From contig CAZDJK010000002.1 of assembly GCA_964505725.1 (NCBI GenBank), positions 32,562 to 96,561 of the forward strand: 64,000 bases of DNA. Direction: 5' to 3'. Below are positions 49,441 through 58,272 of the stretch, piece after piece; positions within the stretch are counted from its first letter, which is position 1, and every line of letters begins with the position of its first letter. The stretch is from CAVRJC01 sp964505725 (lineage in GTDB: Bacteria; Actinomycetota; Acidimicrobiia; IMCC26256; DASPTH01). Made by a program: the position numbers and the translations under genes. The notes below the pieces were generated by a model. The model made no database searches. It was not told where the DNA came from and worked only from the letters and a program-made list of their open reading frames with translations.

Positions 49441-49973
49441 CCACCTACGTCGCGCTGCTGCGGGCGGTCAACGTGAGCGGCCGGAACAAGGTGAACATGC
49501 GGGAGCTGGCGGCCCTGCTCTCCGGCGTCGGGCTCGAGTTGGTCTCCACCTACGTGCAGAGCGGCAACATCGTGTTCCGGTCGTCGGCGGGGACGGGCGA
49601 CGTCACCGGCACGATCGGCGACGCGATCACGCGCGAGCTCGGGCTGGACGTGACGGTCCTGGTGCGCACGCGCGCCGCTCTGGCGCGTGTCGCCGCCGAG
49701 AGCCCGTTCGTCTCCTCCGACGCGCCGCCGTCACAGCTGCACGTCGCGTTCCTCGCCGGTGCGCCGACCCGCCGCGGGCACGAGACCGCGGGCGTCGACG
49801 GGCGCGGCGACGAGTTCGTCGTTCGCCGGCGCGAGGTCTACCTCCGGCTGCCGGGCGGGGTCGGGCGGACGAAGCTGAACAACGCCTACCGGGAGCGGGC
49901 GCTCGGCGTCGGTGCCACGATGCGCAATTGGAGGACCGTCACGACCCTGCTCGACATGGCCGCACGAGCGTGA
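49437..49973 (+). CDS. DUF1697 family protein
   Basis: A 178-residue protein of the DUF1697 family. The opening TYVALLRAVNVSGRNKVNMR, then ELVSTYVQSGNIVFRS and the C-terminal TKLNNAYRERALGVGATMRN WRT pattern are diagnostic. The biochemical function is unknown. GTG at 49437 overlaps the transporter stop (GTGA), so the gene is coupled to the transporter, though a functional link is not obvious. Confidence 0.9.
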   Translation: MTTYVALLRAVNVSGRNKVNMRELAALLSGVGLELVSTYVQSGNIVFRSSAGTGDVTGTIGDAITRELGLDVTVLVRTRAALARVAAESPFVSSDAPPSQLHVAFLAGAPTRRGHETAGVDGRGDEFVVRRREVYLRLPGGVGRTKLNNAYRERALGVGATMRNWRTVTTLLDMAARA

Positions 49974-50091
49974 CCCCGGTCACGGTCCCGCTTGGCATGG
50001 ACAGCGGTTGGTTCACGAATCTCCCACCCATACCCGGGCAATCCGGTACTTAGGCCCCGGCCCCGTCGTTTACGCGACGCCGGGCGCCCTC

Positions 50092-50097
50092 TAGTCT
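50092..50097 (+). promoter_or_regulatory. -10 hexamer for leaderless 3-hydroxyacyl-CoA dehydrogenase gene
   Basis: TAGTCT ends 6 nt before the ATG at 50104. The 130-base gap upstream holds nothing else I can identify. Confidence 0.5.
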
Positions 50098-50103
50098 CGT
50101 GTC

Positions 50104-51006
50104 ATGCAGGAAGACCCTCTGGCGGCGCTCGACACCGTCGACAGCTCCTCGATCAAGTACGCCGGCGTCGTCGGTTGCGGGCTCATGGGCGCGGGCATCG
50201 CCGAGCTGCTCGCGCGCGCGGACATCGACGTCGTCGTGGTGGAGGCGAGCGACGCCGCGCTGGAAGCGGGCCGGCGTCGCATCGAGCAATCGCTCGCGGC
50301 TGCGGCCCGACGGGAGAAGATCACCGACGTCGAGGCATCGGACGCGCTGGCGCGCCTGCGCTTCTCGACCAGCTACGACGACCTCGCCGACCGCGACATC
50401 GTGATCGAGGCGGTGTTCGAGTCGGAGCCGGTGAAAACCGAAGCACTCCGCCACATCGACGAGGTGCTCGACTCCGAGGACGCGATCATCGCGTCGAACA
50501 CGTCGTCGATCCCGATCATCCACCTCGCCGAGGCCACGCACCGCCCCGACCGGGTCGTCGGTCTGCACTTCTTCAACCCGGCTCAGGTGCTGCCGTTGCT
50601 CGAGGTGGTCCCGTCGCTGCTCACGAGCGAGCACACGATCGCGGTCGTGCGCCACCTCGCCTCGGCGCGGCTCGGCAAGCACGTGATCCGCTCGCAGGAC
50701 CGTGCCGGTTTCATCGTCAACGCGCTCCTCGTCCCCTATCTCCTCTCCGCGATCCGCATGTACGAATCGGGGTTCGCGTCGGCGGAGGACATCGACGCGG
50801 GGATGGTGCACGGGTGCGCGCACCCGATGGGGCCGCTGACGCTGTCGGACCTCATCGGCCTCGACACCATCCACGCGGTGGCGGTCTCGATGTTCGAGGA
50901 GTTCAAGGAGCCCCTCTACGCCCCGCCGCCCCTGCTGTCGCGCATGGTCGACGCGGGCCTCCTCGGCCGCAAGACCGGGCGGGGGTTCTACGAGTACAAC
51001 CCCTGA
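50104..51006 (+). CDS. 3-hydroxyacyl-CoA dehydrogenase (3-hydroxybutyryl-CoA dehydrogenase type)
   Basis: A 300-residue NAD(P)-dependent enzyme. The N-terminal Rossmann motif is GVVGCGLMGAGIAELLARAD with the strand-2 end VVVVEAS. SNTSSIPI, the catalytic His in GLHFFNPAQVLPLLEV and DRAGFIVNALLVPYLL follow. The C-terminal helical domain ends GLLGRKTGRGFYEYNP. It interconverts 3-hydroxyacyl-CoA and 3-oxoacyl-CoA in fatty acid or butyrate metabolism. Length and motifs match monofunctional Hbd/FadB2 enzymes. It is a single gene with its own leaderless promoter. Confidence 0.92.
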   Translation: MQEDPLAALDTVDSSSIKYAGVVGCGLMGAGIAELLARADIDVVVVEASDAALEAGRRRIEQSLAAAARREKITDVEASDALARLRFSTSYDDLADRDIVIEAVFESEPVKTEALRHIDEVLDSEDAIIASNTSSIPIIHLAEATHRPDRVVGLHFFNPAQVLPLLEVVPSLLTSEHTIAVVRHLASARLGKHVIRSQDRAGFIVNALLVPYLLSAIRMYESGFASAEDIDAGMVHGCAHPMGPLTLSDLIGLDTIHAVAVSMFEEFKEPLYAPPPLLSRMVDAGLLGRKTGRGFYEYNP

Positions 51007-51015
51007 GCCGGACCC

Positions 51016-51546
51016 TCAGCTCTCGGCCAGGATCTGGTAGAGCTGCTTGCGGGCGTCCTGGAGGATGCCGACCGCACGCTCGATCTGTGCCGCGTTCCCC
51101 ACCGCGCCCACCTGACTCGTCGCGACCGCGAACTGGCTGAGCGCGCGGTGCAGGTCGCGGGCACCGCCGCGTCCGTCGAGCAGGTCCCACGGCGCGCCGC
51201 CGGCGTCCTCGATGCGGCGGGCGGCCTCGGCCCGGCCCTCGTCGGTGATCTCGAACACCCGCTTGCCGTCCCGCTCGGCCGACTGCACGAGGCCTTCGTC
51301 CTCGAGCATCTGCAACGTCGGGTACACCGAGCCCGGGCTCGGCTCCCAGGCGCCGTCGCTCTTGTCGCCGATGGTCTTGATCAGGTCGTACCCGTGCCCG
51401 GGTCCCTCGGTGAGGACGGCCAGGAGCGCGGTGCGGATGTCGCCCCGTTGCATGCGCCGGCCCCGTCGGGGCGGCGGTCCCTCGGCGAAGCGTCGCCATC
51501 CCTCACCTCGCCGGCCTTCTCCCCGCCGGCCACCTCGATGCTCCAT
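51016..51546 (-). CDS. PadR family transcriptional regulator
   Basis: A 176-residue regulator. A Gly/Arg-rich N-terminal tail (RGGRRGEGRRGEGWRR) precedes the PadR winged helix (MQRGDIRTALLAVLTEGPGH, GYDLIKTIGDKSDGAWEPSP, GSVYPTLQMLEDEGLV). A C-terminal helical dimerisation part follows. PadR proteins often repress a nearby transporter or their own promoter. AAGGAG precedes the ATG at 51546. The upstream region has direct repeats and an AT-rich palindrome suited to autoregulation. The membrane protein gene at 51737 diverges from it. Confidence 0.9.
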   Translation of the reverse strand: MEHRGGRRGEGRRGEGWRRFAEGPPPRRGRRMQRGDIRTALLAVLTEGPGHGYDLIKTIGDKSDGAWEPSPGSVYPTLQMLEDEGLVQSAERDGKRVFEITDEGRAEAARRIEDAGGAPWDLLDGRGGARDLHRALSQFAVATSQVGAVGNAAQIERAVGILQDARKQLYQILAES

Positions 51547-51598
51547 CTCTCCACTCCTTCCGCCGGCTCCCGGCCGGCCCATCGATCCCTCGTCATTG

Positions 51599-51656
51599 GG
51601 ATCCGTACCCAGCCGGATCCGTACTATCACAGTAGCATCATGATATATCGCGATAG
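51599..51656. promoter_or_regulatory. Operator candidates between padR and the divergent membrane protein gene
   Basis: GGATCCGTAC occurs at 51599-51608 and again at 51615-51624. It is followed by an AT-rich patch with the palindrome GATATATC at 51642-51649 and the flanking pair CTATC (51624-51628) / GATAG (51652-51656). This is the only strongly AT-rich stretch nearby and probably holds the divergent promoters and the PadR site. Confidence 0.45.
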
Positions 51657-51736
51657 CACGCTGTGGAAGCCGGTCCGGAGACCGTCCGCCGACGCCCATC
51701 CGGGGAGGGACATAATCAAGCGACCCGGGAGGACGC

Positions 51737-52975
51737 GTGGCCGACAACGAGACCGGCGACCCCGTCGCCACCGCCGACGGCGCCGACCGCGGACCCGACG
51801 CACCGGCGAAGCCGAACCCGCGCTGGCGGCGCATCCTGGTCGCGGTCCTGGTGGTGCTCGGCTGCGTCCTCGCGCCGCTCTCGGTCCTCGGGGTGTGGGT
51901 GCACAACACCCTGCTCGACACCGACCAGTACGTGAGCACCATCGGGCCGCTCGCCGACAACGCCGCGGTCCAGAACGCGCTCGCCGACCGCATCACGACC
52001 GCGGTCGTGACCAACAGCGACCTCCAGAGCAAGGTCACCGACGCGCTGCCGGAGCGCGCCGCGTTCCTCGGGCCGTCCATCACCAAGGGCCTCGATCAGT
52101 TCGTGCACACGATCGCCCTGAACGTCACCCAGAGCGACGCGTTCTCGAAGCTCTGGAAGGGGGTCAACCGCAGAGCGCACACGCGCCTCGTCGCGCTGCT
52201 CGAGGGCAAGGGCACCGACACCGTGGCGACCAAGAACGGCCAGGTCAGCGTGGACCTCGGCCCCGCGATCACGAAGGTGCAGAACGCGCTGGAGTCGCGC
52301 GGCATCGACGCGTTCGCGAACGCCAACCCGAACCGCACCATCGTGCTGATCGACTCGAAGAATCTGCGCAAGGCCCAGGGCTTCGTCGACCTGCTCGACA
52401 AGCTCGCCTGGATCCTGCCCGTCGTGACCGTGCTGCTCTTCGCCGCCGCCATCGTCCTGTCGCGCAACCGGCGGCGCACCATCCTGCGCGGCGCGCTCGG
52501 CGTCGCGCTCGGCATGGGCCTCCTGCTCGTCGTGTTCAACCTGGCGAGGCACTTCTACCTCGACGCGCTCCCCGGGTCCGTCCACCAGGACGCGGCCGCC
52601 GCGGTCTACGACCAGCTGCTGTCGTTCCTCCGGGTGTCGCTGCGCACCGCGTTCGTCGTCGCGCTCGTGATCGCGCTGGCGACGTGGATCGCGGGCCCCG
52701 GTGAGCGGGCGACCAGGATCCGCGCCGGTACCCTCGCATTGGTGCGCGGGCGCGAGCGTGACGGCGAGCCGTCGGCGGTGGCGGTGTTCGTGGCGCGCTA
52801 CCGCACCGCGTTGCGGGTCGTGGTGATCGCGATCGGGCTCGCGGTGCTGGTCGCGATCTCGGCGCCCACGCCGCTCGAGGTGATCATCATCGCCGCGCTC
52901 GTGATCGTGGCGATCCTCCTGATCGAGTTCATCGGCCGTGGCATCACCCCGGCCGAGACCGGGGGCACGAGCTAG
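51737..52975 (+). CDS. Membrane protein of unknown function with large external domain
   Basis: A 412-residue protein. After a charged start, one membrane segment (ILVAVLVVLGCVLAPLSVLG) leads to an external domain of about 190 residues with TDQYVSTIGPLADNAAVQNA and QSKVTDALPERAAFLGP. Four or more further membrane segments follow (ILPVVTVLLFAAAIVLSRNR, LRVVVIAIGLAVLVAISAP, IIIAALVIVAILLIEFIGR). I recall this layout in actinobacterial proteins without an assigned role. GGGAGGA precedes the GTG. It diverges from padR, so it may be regulated by it. Its TAG stop shares CTAG with the lipid kinase gene. Confidence 0.65.
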   Translation: MADNETGDPVATADGADRGPDAPAKPNPRWRRILVAVLVVLGCVLAPLSVLGVWVHNTLLDTDQYVSTIGPLADNAAVQNALADRITTAVVTNSDLQSKVTDALPERAAFLGPSITKGLDQFVHTIALNVTQSDAFSKLWKGVNRRAHTRLVALLEGKGTDTVATKNGQVSVDLGPAITKVQNALESRGIDAFANANPNRTIVLIDSKNLRKAQGFVDLLDKLAWILPVVTVLLFAAAIVLSRNRRRTILRGALGVALGMGLLLVVFNLARHFYLDALPGSVHQDAAAAVYDQLLSFLRVSLRTAFVVALVIALATWIAGPGERATRIRAGTLALVRGRERDGEPSAVAVFVARYRTALRVVVIAIGLAVLVAISAPTPLEVIIIAALVIVAILLIEFIGRGITPAETGGTS

Positions 52976-54312
52976 CCGGAACGGCCCGCCGCCACCCGGA
53001 ACAGCTCCACGAGCCCGCGTTGCCGGGTCCGGGCCGCGATCGCGGCAGGCGACACCCCGGGTGCCGACCGCGCCAACCGGACCCGGAGCGCGCCCGGGAT
53101 CACCTCGAACCGCAGCGGCGGCGTGAGCACCAGCGCCTCGCCGTCGACCCCGGCCGCGACCTGGCCGGTCGCCGTGATCTCGACCATGGGAGCGGCCCAC
53201 TCGTTCCAGCCCGAGTAGCTGCTGACCCGGCCGGCCATCTCCTTGCTCACGAGCTCGGCAGCGGCCGCCGCGTTGCGCACGCCGAGCGCGACCACCCCGA
53301 GCTCGCCGCCGTCGATGCGTTCCCGGGTGCCGAAGCCGCCGAGGCGATCGAGGCGGTACACGTTGTTGGACACGAGCACGAGACACGCGTCGGCGAGCGG
53401 CTCGCCGCTGGGCGTGTCGAGCGCGAACGAGAACCGGGCCGCGGTCGGGCCCAGGAGCTCGGGCAGCATCGTGGCCGCGGTCTGCAACTTGGCGTCGCGG
53501 TACTCGTCGGACTGCACGATCTCGGCGTACACGCCGAGCGAGACGTTGTTGACGAAGACGCGCCCGTTCACGCGCGCCAGGTCGATCGTGCGCTCGTACC
53601 CGTCGACTAAGGCGTCGAGCGATCCGACGACGTCGTCGCGATCTACCCCGAGGTCGAGCGCGAGGTGGTTCCGGGTGCCTGCCGGCACGCAGACGAACGG
53701 AAGGTGGTGCTCCGCCGCGATCGACGCCACCAGCGCCTGGGATCCGTCCCCGCCCGCCATGCCGAGCACGTCGGCACCGCGGGCCACCGCGTCCCGGGCC
53801 AGCGCCTCGAGGTCGGCGCCCGGCTCCAGCATCACCGCCTCGACGCCGCGGGCGCGCGCCTCGTCGGCCAGCGCGAACCTCGTGACCTTCCCGCCCCCCG
53901 AGCGCGGGTTCATGATCAGCACCGGGTGCGCGGGACGGGGCGCGGATTCACCCGCCGGCGGCGCGGCGCGCAGCGCGCCGCGATCGAAGCCGAGTGCGTA
54001 GCGAGCGAGAAGGGACGCGGCCGCTAGCAGCGCGGCCGCGAGCACCAGGTCGCGGATGCTGGCGTCGGCGACGAGCGCCACGACAGCGGCGGCGAGGAGC
54101 ACCGCGGTGGCGACCACGGCGACCACGCGGGACGCACCGGTGCGGGTGACCGCGAACCATGCCGCCGCGGTGGCGGCGATCAGCGCCGCGACCGCGAGCA
54201 GGAGCACGAGCAGGTGATCGGTCAGCGCGAGCACGACCACGACCACCGCGCCCGCGTACACGAGGAGCGAGAGGATGGCGGCGACTCGCCGGTTGATCGA
54301 GGGTGCACTCAT
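52972..54312 (-). CDS. Diacylglycerol/sphingosine kinase-like lipid kinase with N-terminal membrane domain
   Basis: A 446-residue protein. The first 110 residues hold four hydrophobic segments (ILSLLVYAGAVVVVVLALTD, LLVLLLAVAALIAATAAAWF and two more). The soluble DAGK catalytic domain follows: NPRSGGGKVTRFALADEARA, the nucleotide-binding GMAGGDGSQALVA and PAGTRNHLALDLGV. The C-terminal beta domain has VNNVSLGVYAEIV. DAGK-family enzymes phosphorylate diacylglycerol or related lipids at the membrane. Its ATG overlaps the stop of the flippase-like gene upstream (ATGA), so the two probably act on one lipid pathway. Confidence 0.88.
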   Translation of the reverse strand: MSAPSINRRVAAILSLLVYAGAVVVVVLALTDHLLVLLLAVAALIAATAAAWFAVTRTGASRVVAVVATAVLLAAAVVALVADASIRDLVLAAALLAAASLLARYALGFDRGALRAAPPAGESAPRPAHPVLIMNPRSGGGKVTRFALADEARARGVEAVMLEPGADLEALARDAVARGADVLGMAGGDGSQALVASIAAEHHLPFVCVPAGTRNHLALDLGVDRDDVVGSLDALVDGYERTIDLARVNGRVFVNNVSLGVYAEIVQSDEYRDAKLQTAATMLPELLGPTAARFSFALDTPSGEPLADACLVLVSNNVYRLDRLGGFGTRERIDGGELGVVALGVRNAAAAAELVSKEMAGRVSSYSGWNEWAAPMVEITATGQVAAGVDGEALVLTPPLRFEVIPGALRVRLARSAPGVSPAAIAARTRQRGLVELFRVAAGRSG

Positions 54313-56696
54313 AGCAGTCCCTTGCGCACGAGGTCGTTGCTGGCGAACCACCCGGGGATCGCCGGAAGGTAGCTGATGGCGACCTGGTGCGCGAGCACGC
54401 CGGCGGCGGCGGCGGCGTGGGGTACGCCCAGGGCGACGAGCATCCCCGACAACCCGAGTGCGGAGACCGCGGTGCCGCCGCCGGGCACGGGGACGAGGGA
54501 GGCGATCAGCGAGATCCCGATGTTCACCGCAACCAGGGTCCAGAAGTCGATCGACGCGCCGAAGGCATGGAGGCAGGCCAGGAGGGAAGCCGCATAGAGG
54601 CACTGGGCCGTGATGTTGCCGCCGACCATCAGGACGATGCGAGTGGGCGACTTCACCGCGCCCCAGACGGCGCGGAGTGCCCGCCTCACGGGCGGGATGA
54701 CCGCGCTCCGGATCCGGCGCACGCTGAACACGACGGCGGAGCCCACGCCCACGGCGAAGATCACGATCAGCGCGACCACCACGATCTGGCTCGTGTCGAT
54801 GTGGCCGAAGTCGATGGAGTCGGGCGAGAGCCAGAGCGCGATGCCGAACAGGCCGAGCTGCACGATGAGCTCCGACACCGTGCTCAGCACGCCGCCGGTG
54901 GCGACCGATTCCGAGAGATCGAGGCCGTTCTTCTGGAGGTACCGGATCTGCATGGCGGTGTCGGCAGCGACCGGGATCGCGAGGTTGGCGAAGGACAACG
55001 ACGACTGGAGCTCGATCGACGGCCACAGCGGGAGGCGCACGGGCACTGTGCCCATGAACGCGATCGCGAACGCCACGTCGGTGCACAGCCCGATCACGAA
55101 CGCGAGCGCGACGAACACCCAGCTCGCGTCGCGGACGGTGTTCCAGAACGTCTGCGGATCGCCGACGCGCGAGAGAAGCACACCGACTCCGACCAGCGCA
55201 CCGATCGCCATGAGCAGCTGGCGCGGCTGCACGCGGTAGAGCCGGCGGGGTTCGGGCACCGCCGCGCCGGCGGTGACCGCGGCCTGCTCGTTCAGCCGGT
55301 CGAGCGCGGCACCGATGCCGTCGCCGTGATCGAGCGCGTCGCGCGTCGGTTCCGTCATCGCGGCCGGTTGGAGCAGCGGCAGCACGTCGGCGAGCCCGTG
55401 GGGCGAGAGCGCGCGCTGCGCGGCGGCAACCGCGCGCTCGACGCCGACCACCGCGCTCGTCGCCGCGAGCAGGTTGGCGCGGTCGCGGGCGATCGCGTGG
55501 CGCGCGGTGAGCGTCGACGACTCGTCCCAGCGGATGATCGCGGCGCAGGCGTCGGACACCGCCACCAGGTGCTCGCCGTCGAGCGCCCCGTGCACGACAC
55601 GCGCGTGGTGCACCAGCTCGGCTTGACGCCACGCGTCGTCGAGCAGCCGGTCGGTCAGGCGCTCGGGCTCGAGCGCGGCGAAGGGGACGCCGGCCGGTTC
55701 CTGCTCCACCAGCACTGCCAGGGCGCCCTCGGTTCCCGTGGCGACGACGCGCGTGACGCGCGCGCCCGCCTGCGCCGCGAGGAGGCACACGTAGGCCTCG
55801 TACTCGACCTGCTGGCGCCGGGTCGGGAAGAGCGTAGGCGGGCTGTCCCGGTACGCCACGTAGCGCCAGAGTCGCGCCATGAGCTGCGCGTCGGCCTCGT
55901 CCCGCCCGAGGGCCACGACGCGCAGCTGCGCACCGTCGACGGGCGACTCCGCGAGGAACAGGGCGCGGCCGACCGGTTGCCGTGGTGCGACCCGCAGGTC
56001 CTCGGCGGGAACGTCGAGCGCGGCCAGCGCCTGCGCCACCTGGCCGACGGTCGGGCGGCCGACGGGCGTGCCGAACGCATAGCGCACCGCGTTCGCCACC
56101 CCCCATCCGAGCACGACCGCTCCGAGCAGGTCGGTGAGGTAGCCGCGGCCGAGGTACATCGCGACGAGGCCGAGCGCGATCACGAAGCTGCGCCCGACCC
56201 ACCGCGTCGGCCGGGTGAGGTACCGACCCGCGACCGCGATCACCGCCACCGCCATGCCGACCCGGACCATCGGGAACGGCGGCGTGCCCCTGGAGTCGAG
56301 CACGATCTCGAACGCGTGCGCGAGATCGGTCTGCCCCACGACGAAGGCGAACAGGCGGCCGAGCACCCAGGCGAGCGCACCCGCGACGGCGACGTCACGT
56401 GCGAGCCGCCATCGTCGCGACAGGACGGCGGCGACGACCACGATGCCGAGTGCCCACAGCGCGAGCAGGCTGTACGCCAGCCGCGCGATCGAGTGCACGT
56501 CGTTCGGGAGCGACAGGATGAACCGCGTCAGGGCCTTCTCGGACTTGAAGTAGTGACCCGCATGGAGCGCGAGCAGCGTGAACAGCGCCGCCGCGAGCAC
56601 GACGCGGGCCGCGTCGCCCGGGCGGCGCCGACGGAGGGAGTCGTCGCGGTCGCGCACCAGGGCTGCCGTCAGGCGCGACCACATGCCGTTCATCAT
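54309..56696 (-). CDS. Fusion of PAP2-like membrane region, kinase-like domain and LPG-synthase-type flippase
   Basis: A 795-residue protein in three parts. Residues about 1-215 hold several membrane segments; AMYLGRGYLTDLLGAVVLGW resembles the last PAP2 phosphatase motif, but the catalytic His is missing. Residues about 225-480 look like an APH/ABC1-type kinase, with VHHARVVHGALDGEHLVAV matching the catalytic loop; HGxL at 369-372 lacks the catalytic Asp and IIRWDES replaces DFG, so it is probably a pseudokinase. Residues about 510-795 are a UPF0104/lysylphosphatidylglycerol-synthase membrane domain (SLVPVPGGGTAVSALGLSGM), seen in lipid flippases. The lipid kinase gene overlaps its end. Confidence 0.75.
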   Translation of the reverse strand: MMNGMWSRLTAALVRDRDDSLRRRRPGDAARVVLAAALFTLLALHAGHYFKSEKALTRFILSLPNDVHSIARLAYSLLALWALGIVVVAAVLSRRWRLARDVAVAGALAWVLGRLFAFVVGQTDLAHAFEIVLDSRGTPPFPMVRVGMAVAVIAVAGRYLTRPTRWVGRSFVIALGLVAMYLGRGYLTDLLGAVVLGWGVANAVRYAFGTPVGRPTVGQVAQALAALDVPAEDLRVAPRQPVGRALFLAESPVDGAQLRVVALGRDEADAQLMARLWRYVAYRDSPPTLFPTRRQQVEYEAYVCLLAAQAGARVTRVVATGTEGALAVLVEQEPAGVPFAALEPERLTDRLLDDAWRQAELVHHARVVHGALDGEHLVAVSDACAAIIRWDESSTLTARHAIARDRANLLAATSAVVGVERAVAAAQRALSPHGLADVLPLLQPAAMTEPTRDALDHGDGIGAALDRLNEQAAVTAGAAVPEPRRLYRVQPRQLLMAIGALVGVGVLLSRVGDPQTFWNTVRDASWVFVALAFVIGLCTDVAFAIAFMGTVPVRLPLWPSIELQSSLSFANLAIPVAADTAMQIRYLQKNGLDLSESVATGGVLSTVSELIVQLGLFGIALWLSPDSIDFGHIDTSQIVVVALIVIFAVGVGSAVVFSVRRIRSAVIPPVRRALRAVWGAVKSPTRIVLMVGGNITAQCLYAASLLACLHAFGASIDFWTLVAVNIGISLIASLVPVPGGGTAVSALGLSGMLVALGVPHAAAAAGVLAHQVAISYLPAIPGWFASNDLVRKGLL

Positions 56697-56780
56697 GGCC
56701 CGCGGTCCGAGGGGACGCCGGAATTGACCCGTTCGCCGCGAATCGTCGAGGTCGTCGTCGAGGCCTGAACCGCGAGCGGG

Positions 56781-58250
56781 TCAGGCGGCCGCCTCCTCGC
56801 GGACGCACTCGGGCTGGCACGGCACGGTCACGTCACCCCGAGTCGCCACGCGCACCGGGGTGACCCGACGGATCGTGAGGAACGCGATGACGCCACCGAG
56901 CGTGGCCACACCGGCCGTGATCCACATGGCGCGCGCGAACCCGTGCCCCAGGTCGAGCTCGCCGCCCACGCCCGAGAGGCCCGCGATCGCGGGCAGGACC
57001 GCGATCATGAGCAGGCCGGCGATCCGCGCGACCGCGTTGTTGATCGCCGAGCCGACCCCCGCGTGGCGGTCCTCGATCGCCCCGAGCACCGCCGCGGTGA
57101 GCGGCGCGACCGTCAGCGTGAGGCCGATCGCGACCACCAGCGCGCCCGGGAACACGCCGGTCCAGTACGAGCGACCCGGACGCGCCAAGGTCAGCAGCGC
57201 GGCGCCGGCGCCGACCACGACCGGGCCGACCGTCATCTGCAACCGCGGCCCGACGCGTTGCGCCAGCGCGCCCGAGCGCGCCGAGAAGCCCAACATGAGC
57301 ACGGTGATGGGGATCAGCGAGGCGCCCGCGGCGAGCGCCGAGTAGCCCATATCGGTCTGGAGGTGGACCACCAGCAGGAACGTGATCGCGCTCAGCGCCG
57401 CGTAGACCGCGAAGGTCGTGCCGTTGGCACCGGAGAACTGGCGCGATCGGAACACCTCGAGCGGGACCATGGGCTGGTCGGTGTGCAGCTCGGCGACCAC
57501 GAACCCGACAAGTGCGATGACGCCCGCAACCCCGAGCAGGACCGGTACCACCGTCCACCCGGCCGCCGGCCCCTCGATCAGCGCGTAGACCGCGCCCGCG
57601 AGGCCGAAGGCGAGCAGCGCGCCCCCGCGCACGTCGATGTGCCCCGAAGCCTCGGTGTCGCGCGTCTCGGGCACGTGCCGGAGGGAGATCCACACCGCGG
57701 CGGCGACCATCGGCAGGTTCACGAAGAACACGAGCCGCCACGAGACCGCGTCGATGAGCCAGCCGCCCAGGAACGGGCCGGCGGCGGTGGCGATCCCACC
57801 GAGCCCGGACCACGCCCCGATCGCCCGCGCGCGATCCGAAGGCTGGAACGACGCCGAGATGATGGCGAGGCTGCTGGGAACGAGGAATGCAGCCGCGACG
57901 CCCTGCACCGTGCGCGCCCCGATCAGCGTGCCGGTGGTCGGCGCGATCCCGCACAGCAACGAGGTGACGGCGAACCCGAGCAGCCCCGTGATGAACACCC
58001 GGCGGCGCCCGAACAGGTCGCCGAGCGATCCGCCGATCACGAGGAACGAGCCCAGCGTGAGCAGGTACGCGGTGAGCACCCACTGCATGTCCGCGAGGTC
58101 GGCGTGGAGGTCGGACGCGATCGACGGGAGCGCCACGTTGACGACCGTGCCGTCGAGGAAGGCGACGCCGGAGCCCAGCACCGCCGCGGTGATCACCCAC
58201 CGGCCGGTCGGGGTGCCCATCCGCACCACCGGTCCGGTCGCGGTCGCCAC
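56781..58250 (-). CDS. MFS transporter, DHA2/EmrB-QacA type
   Basis: A 489-residue, 14-helix proton-driven exporter. Motif D1 is GSGVAFLDGTVVNVALPSI, motif A GGSLGDLFGRRRVFITG and motif C near GIATAAGPFLGGWLIDAVSW. WVLTAYLLTLGSFLVIGG is typical of DHA2 drug exporters. Substrates are probably hydrophobic compounds or metabolites. The C-terminus carries an unusual Cys-x-x-x-Cys pair (VPCQPECVREE). TACGCT lies 6 nt before the GTG start, so the message is probably leaderless. Confidence 0.9.
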   Translation of the reverse strand: MATATGPVVRMGTPTGRWVITAAVLGSGVAFLDGTVVNVALPSIASDLHADLADMQWVLTAYLLTLGSFLVIGGSLGDLFGRRRVFITGLLGFAVTSLLCGIAPTTGTLIGARTVQGVAAAFLVPSSLAIISASFQPSDRARAIGAWSGLGGIATAAGPFLGGWLIDAVSWRLVFFVNLPMVAAAVWISLRHVPETRDTEASGHIDVRGGALLAFGLAGAVYALIEGPAAGWTVVPVLLGVAGVIALVGFVVAELHTDQPMVPLEVFRSRQFSGANGTTFAVYAALSAITFLLVVHLQTDMGYSALAAGASLIPITVLMLGFSARSGALAQRVGPRLQMTVGPVVVGAGAALLTLARPGRSYWTGVFPGALVVAIGLTLTVAPLTAAVLGAIEDRHAGVGSAINNAVARIAGLLMIAVLPAIAGLSGVGGELDLGHGFARAMWITAGVATLGGVIAFLTIRRVTPVRVATRGDVTVPCQPECVREEAAA

Positions 58251-58256
58251 GACCGC

Positions 58257-58262
58257 AGCGTA
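58257..58262 (-). promoter_or_regulatory. -10 hexamer for leaderless MFS gene
   Basis: TACGCT on the minus strand ends 6 nt before the GTG at 58250. Confidence 0.5.
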
Positions 58263-58272
58263 GGGGCGTCGG

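Noticed and set aside
49974..50103. Possible riboswitch or small RNA in the gap before the 3-hydroxyacyl-CoA dehydrogenase gene
   Set aside because: The gene appears leaderless, so no 5' leader exists to hold a riboswitch, and I see no stable paired structure.
52972..56202. Minus-strand open frame of over a thousand codons joining the lipid kinase with upstream sequence
   Set aside because: Only the part after 54312 is the lipid kinase. The rest is the flippase fusion read in the wrong frame, giving arginine-rich nonsense.
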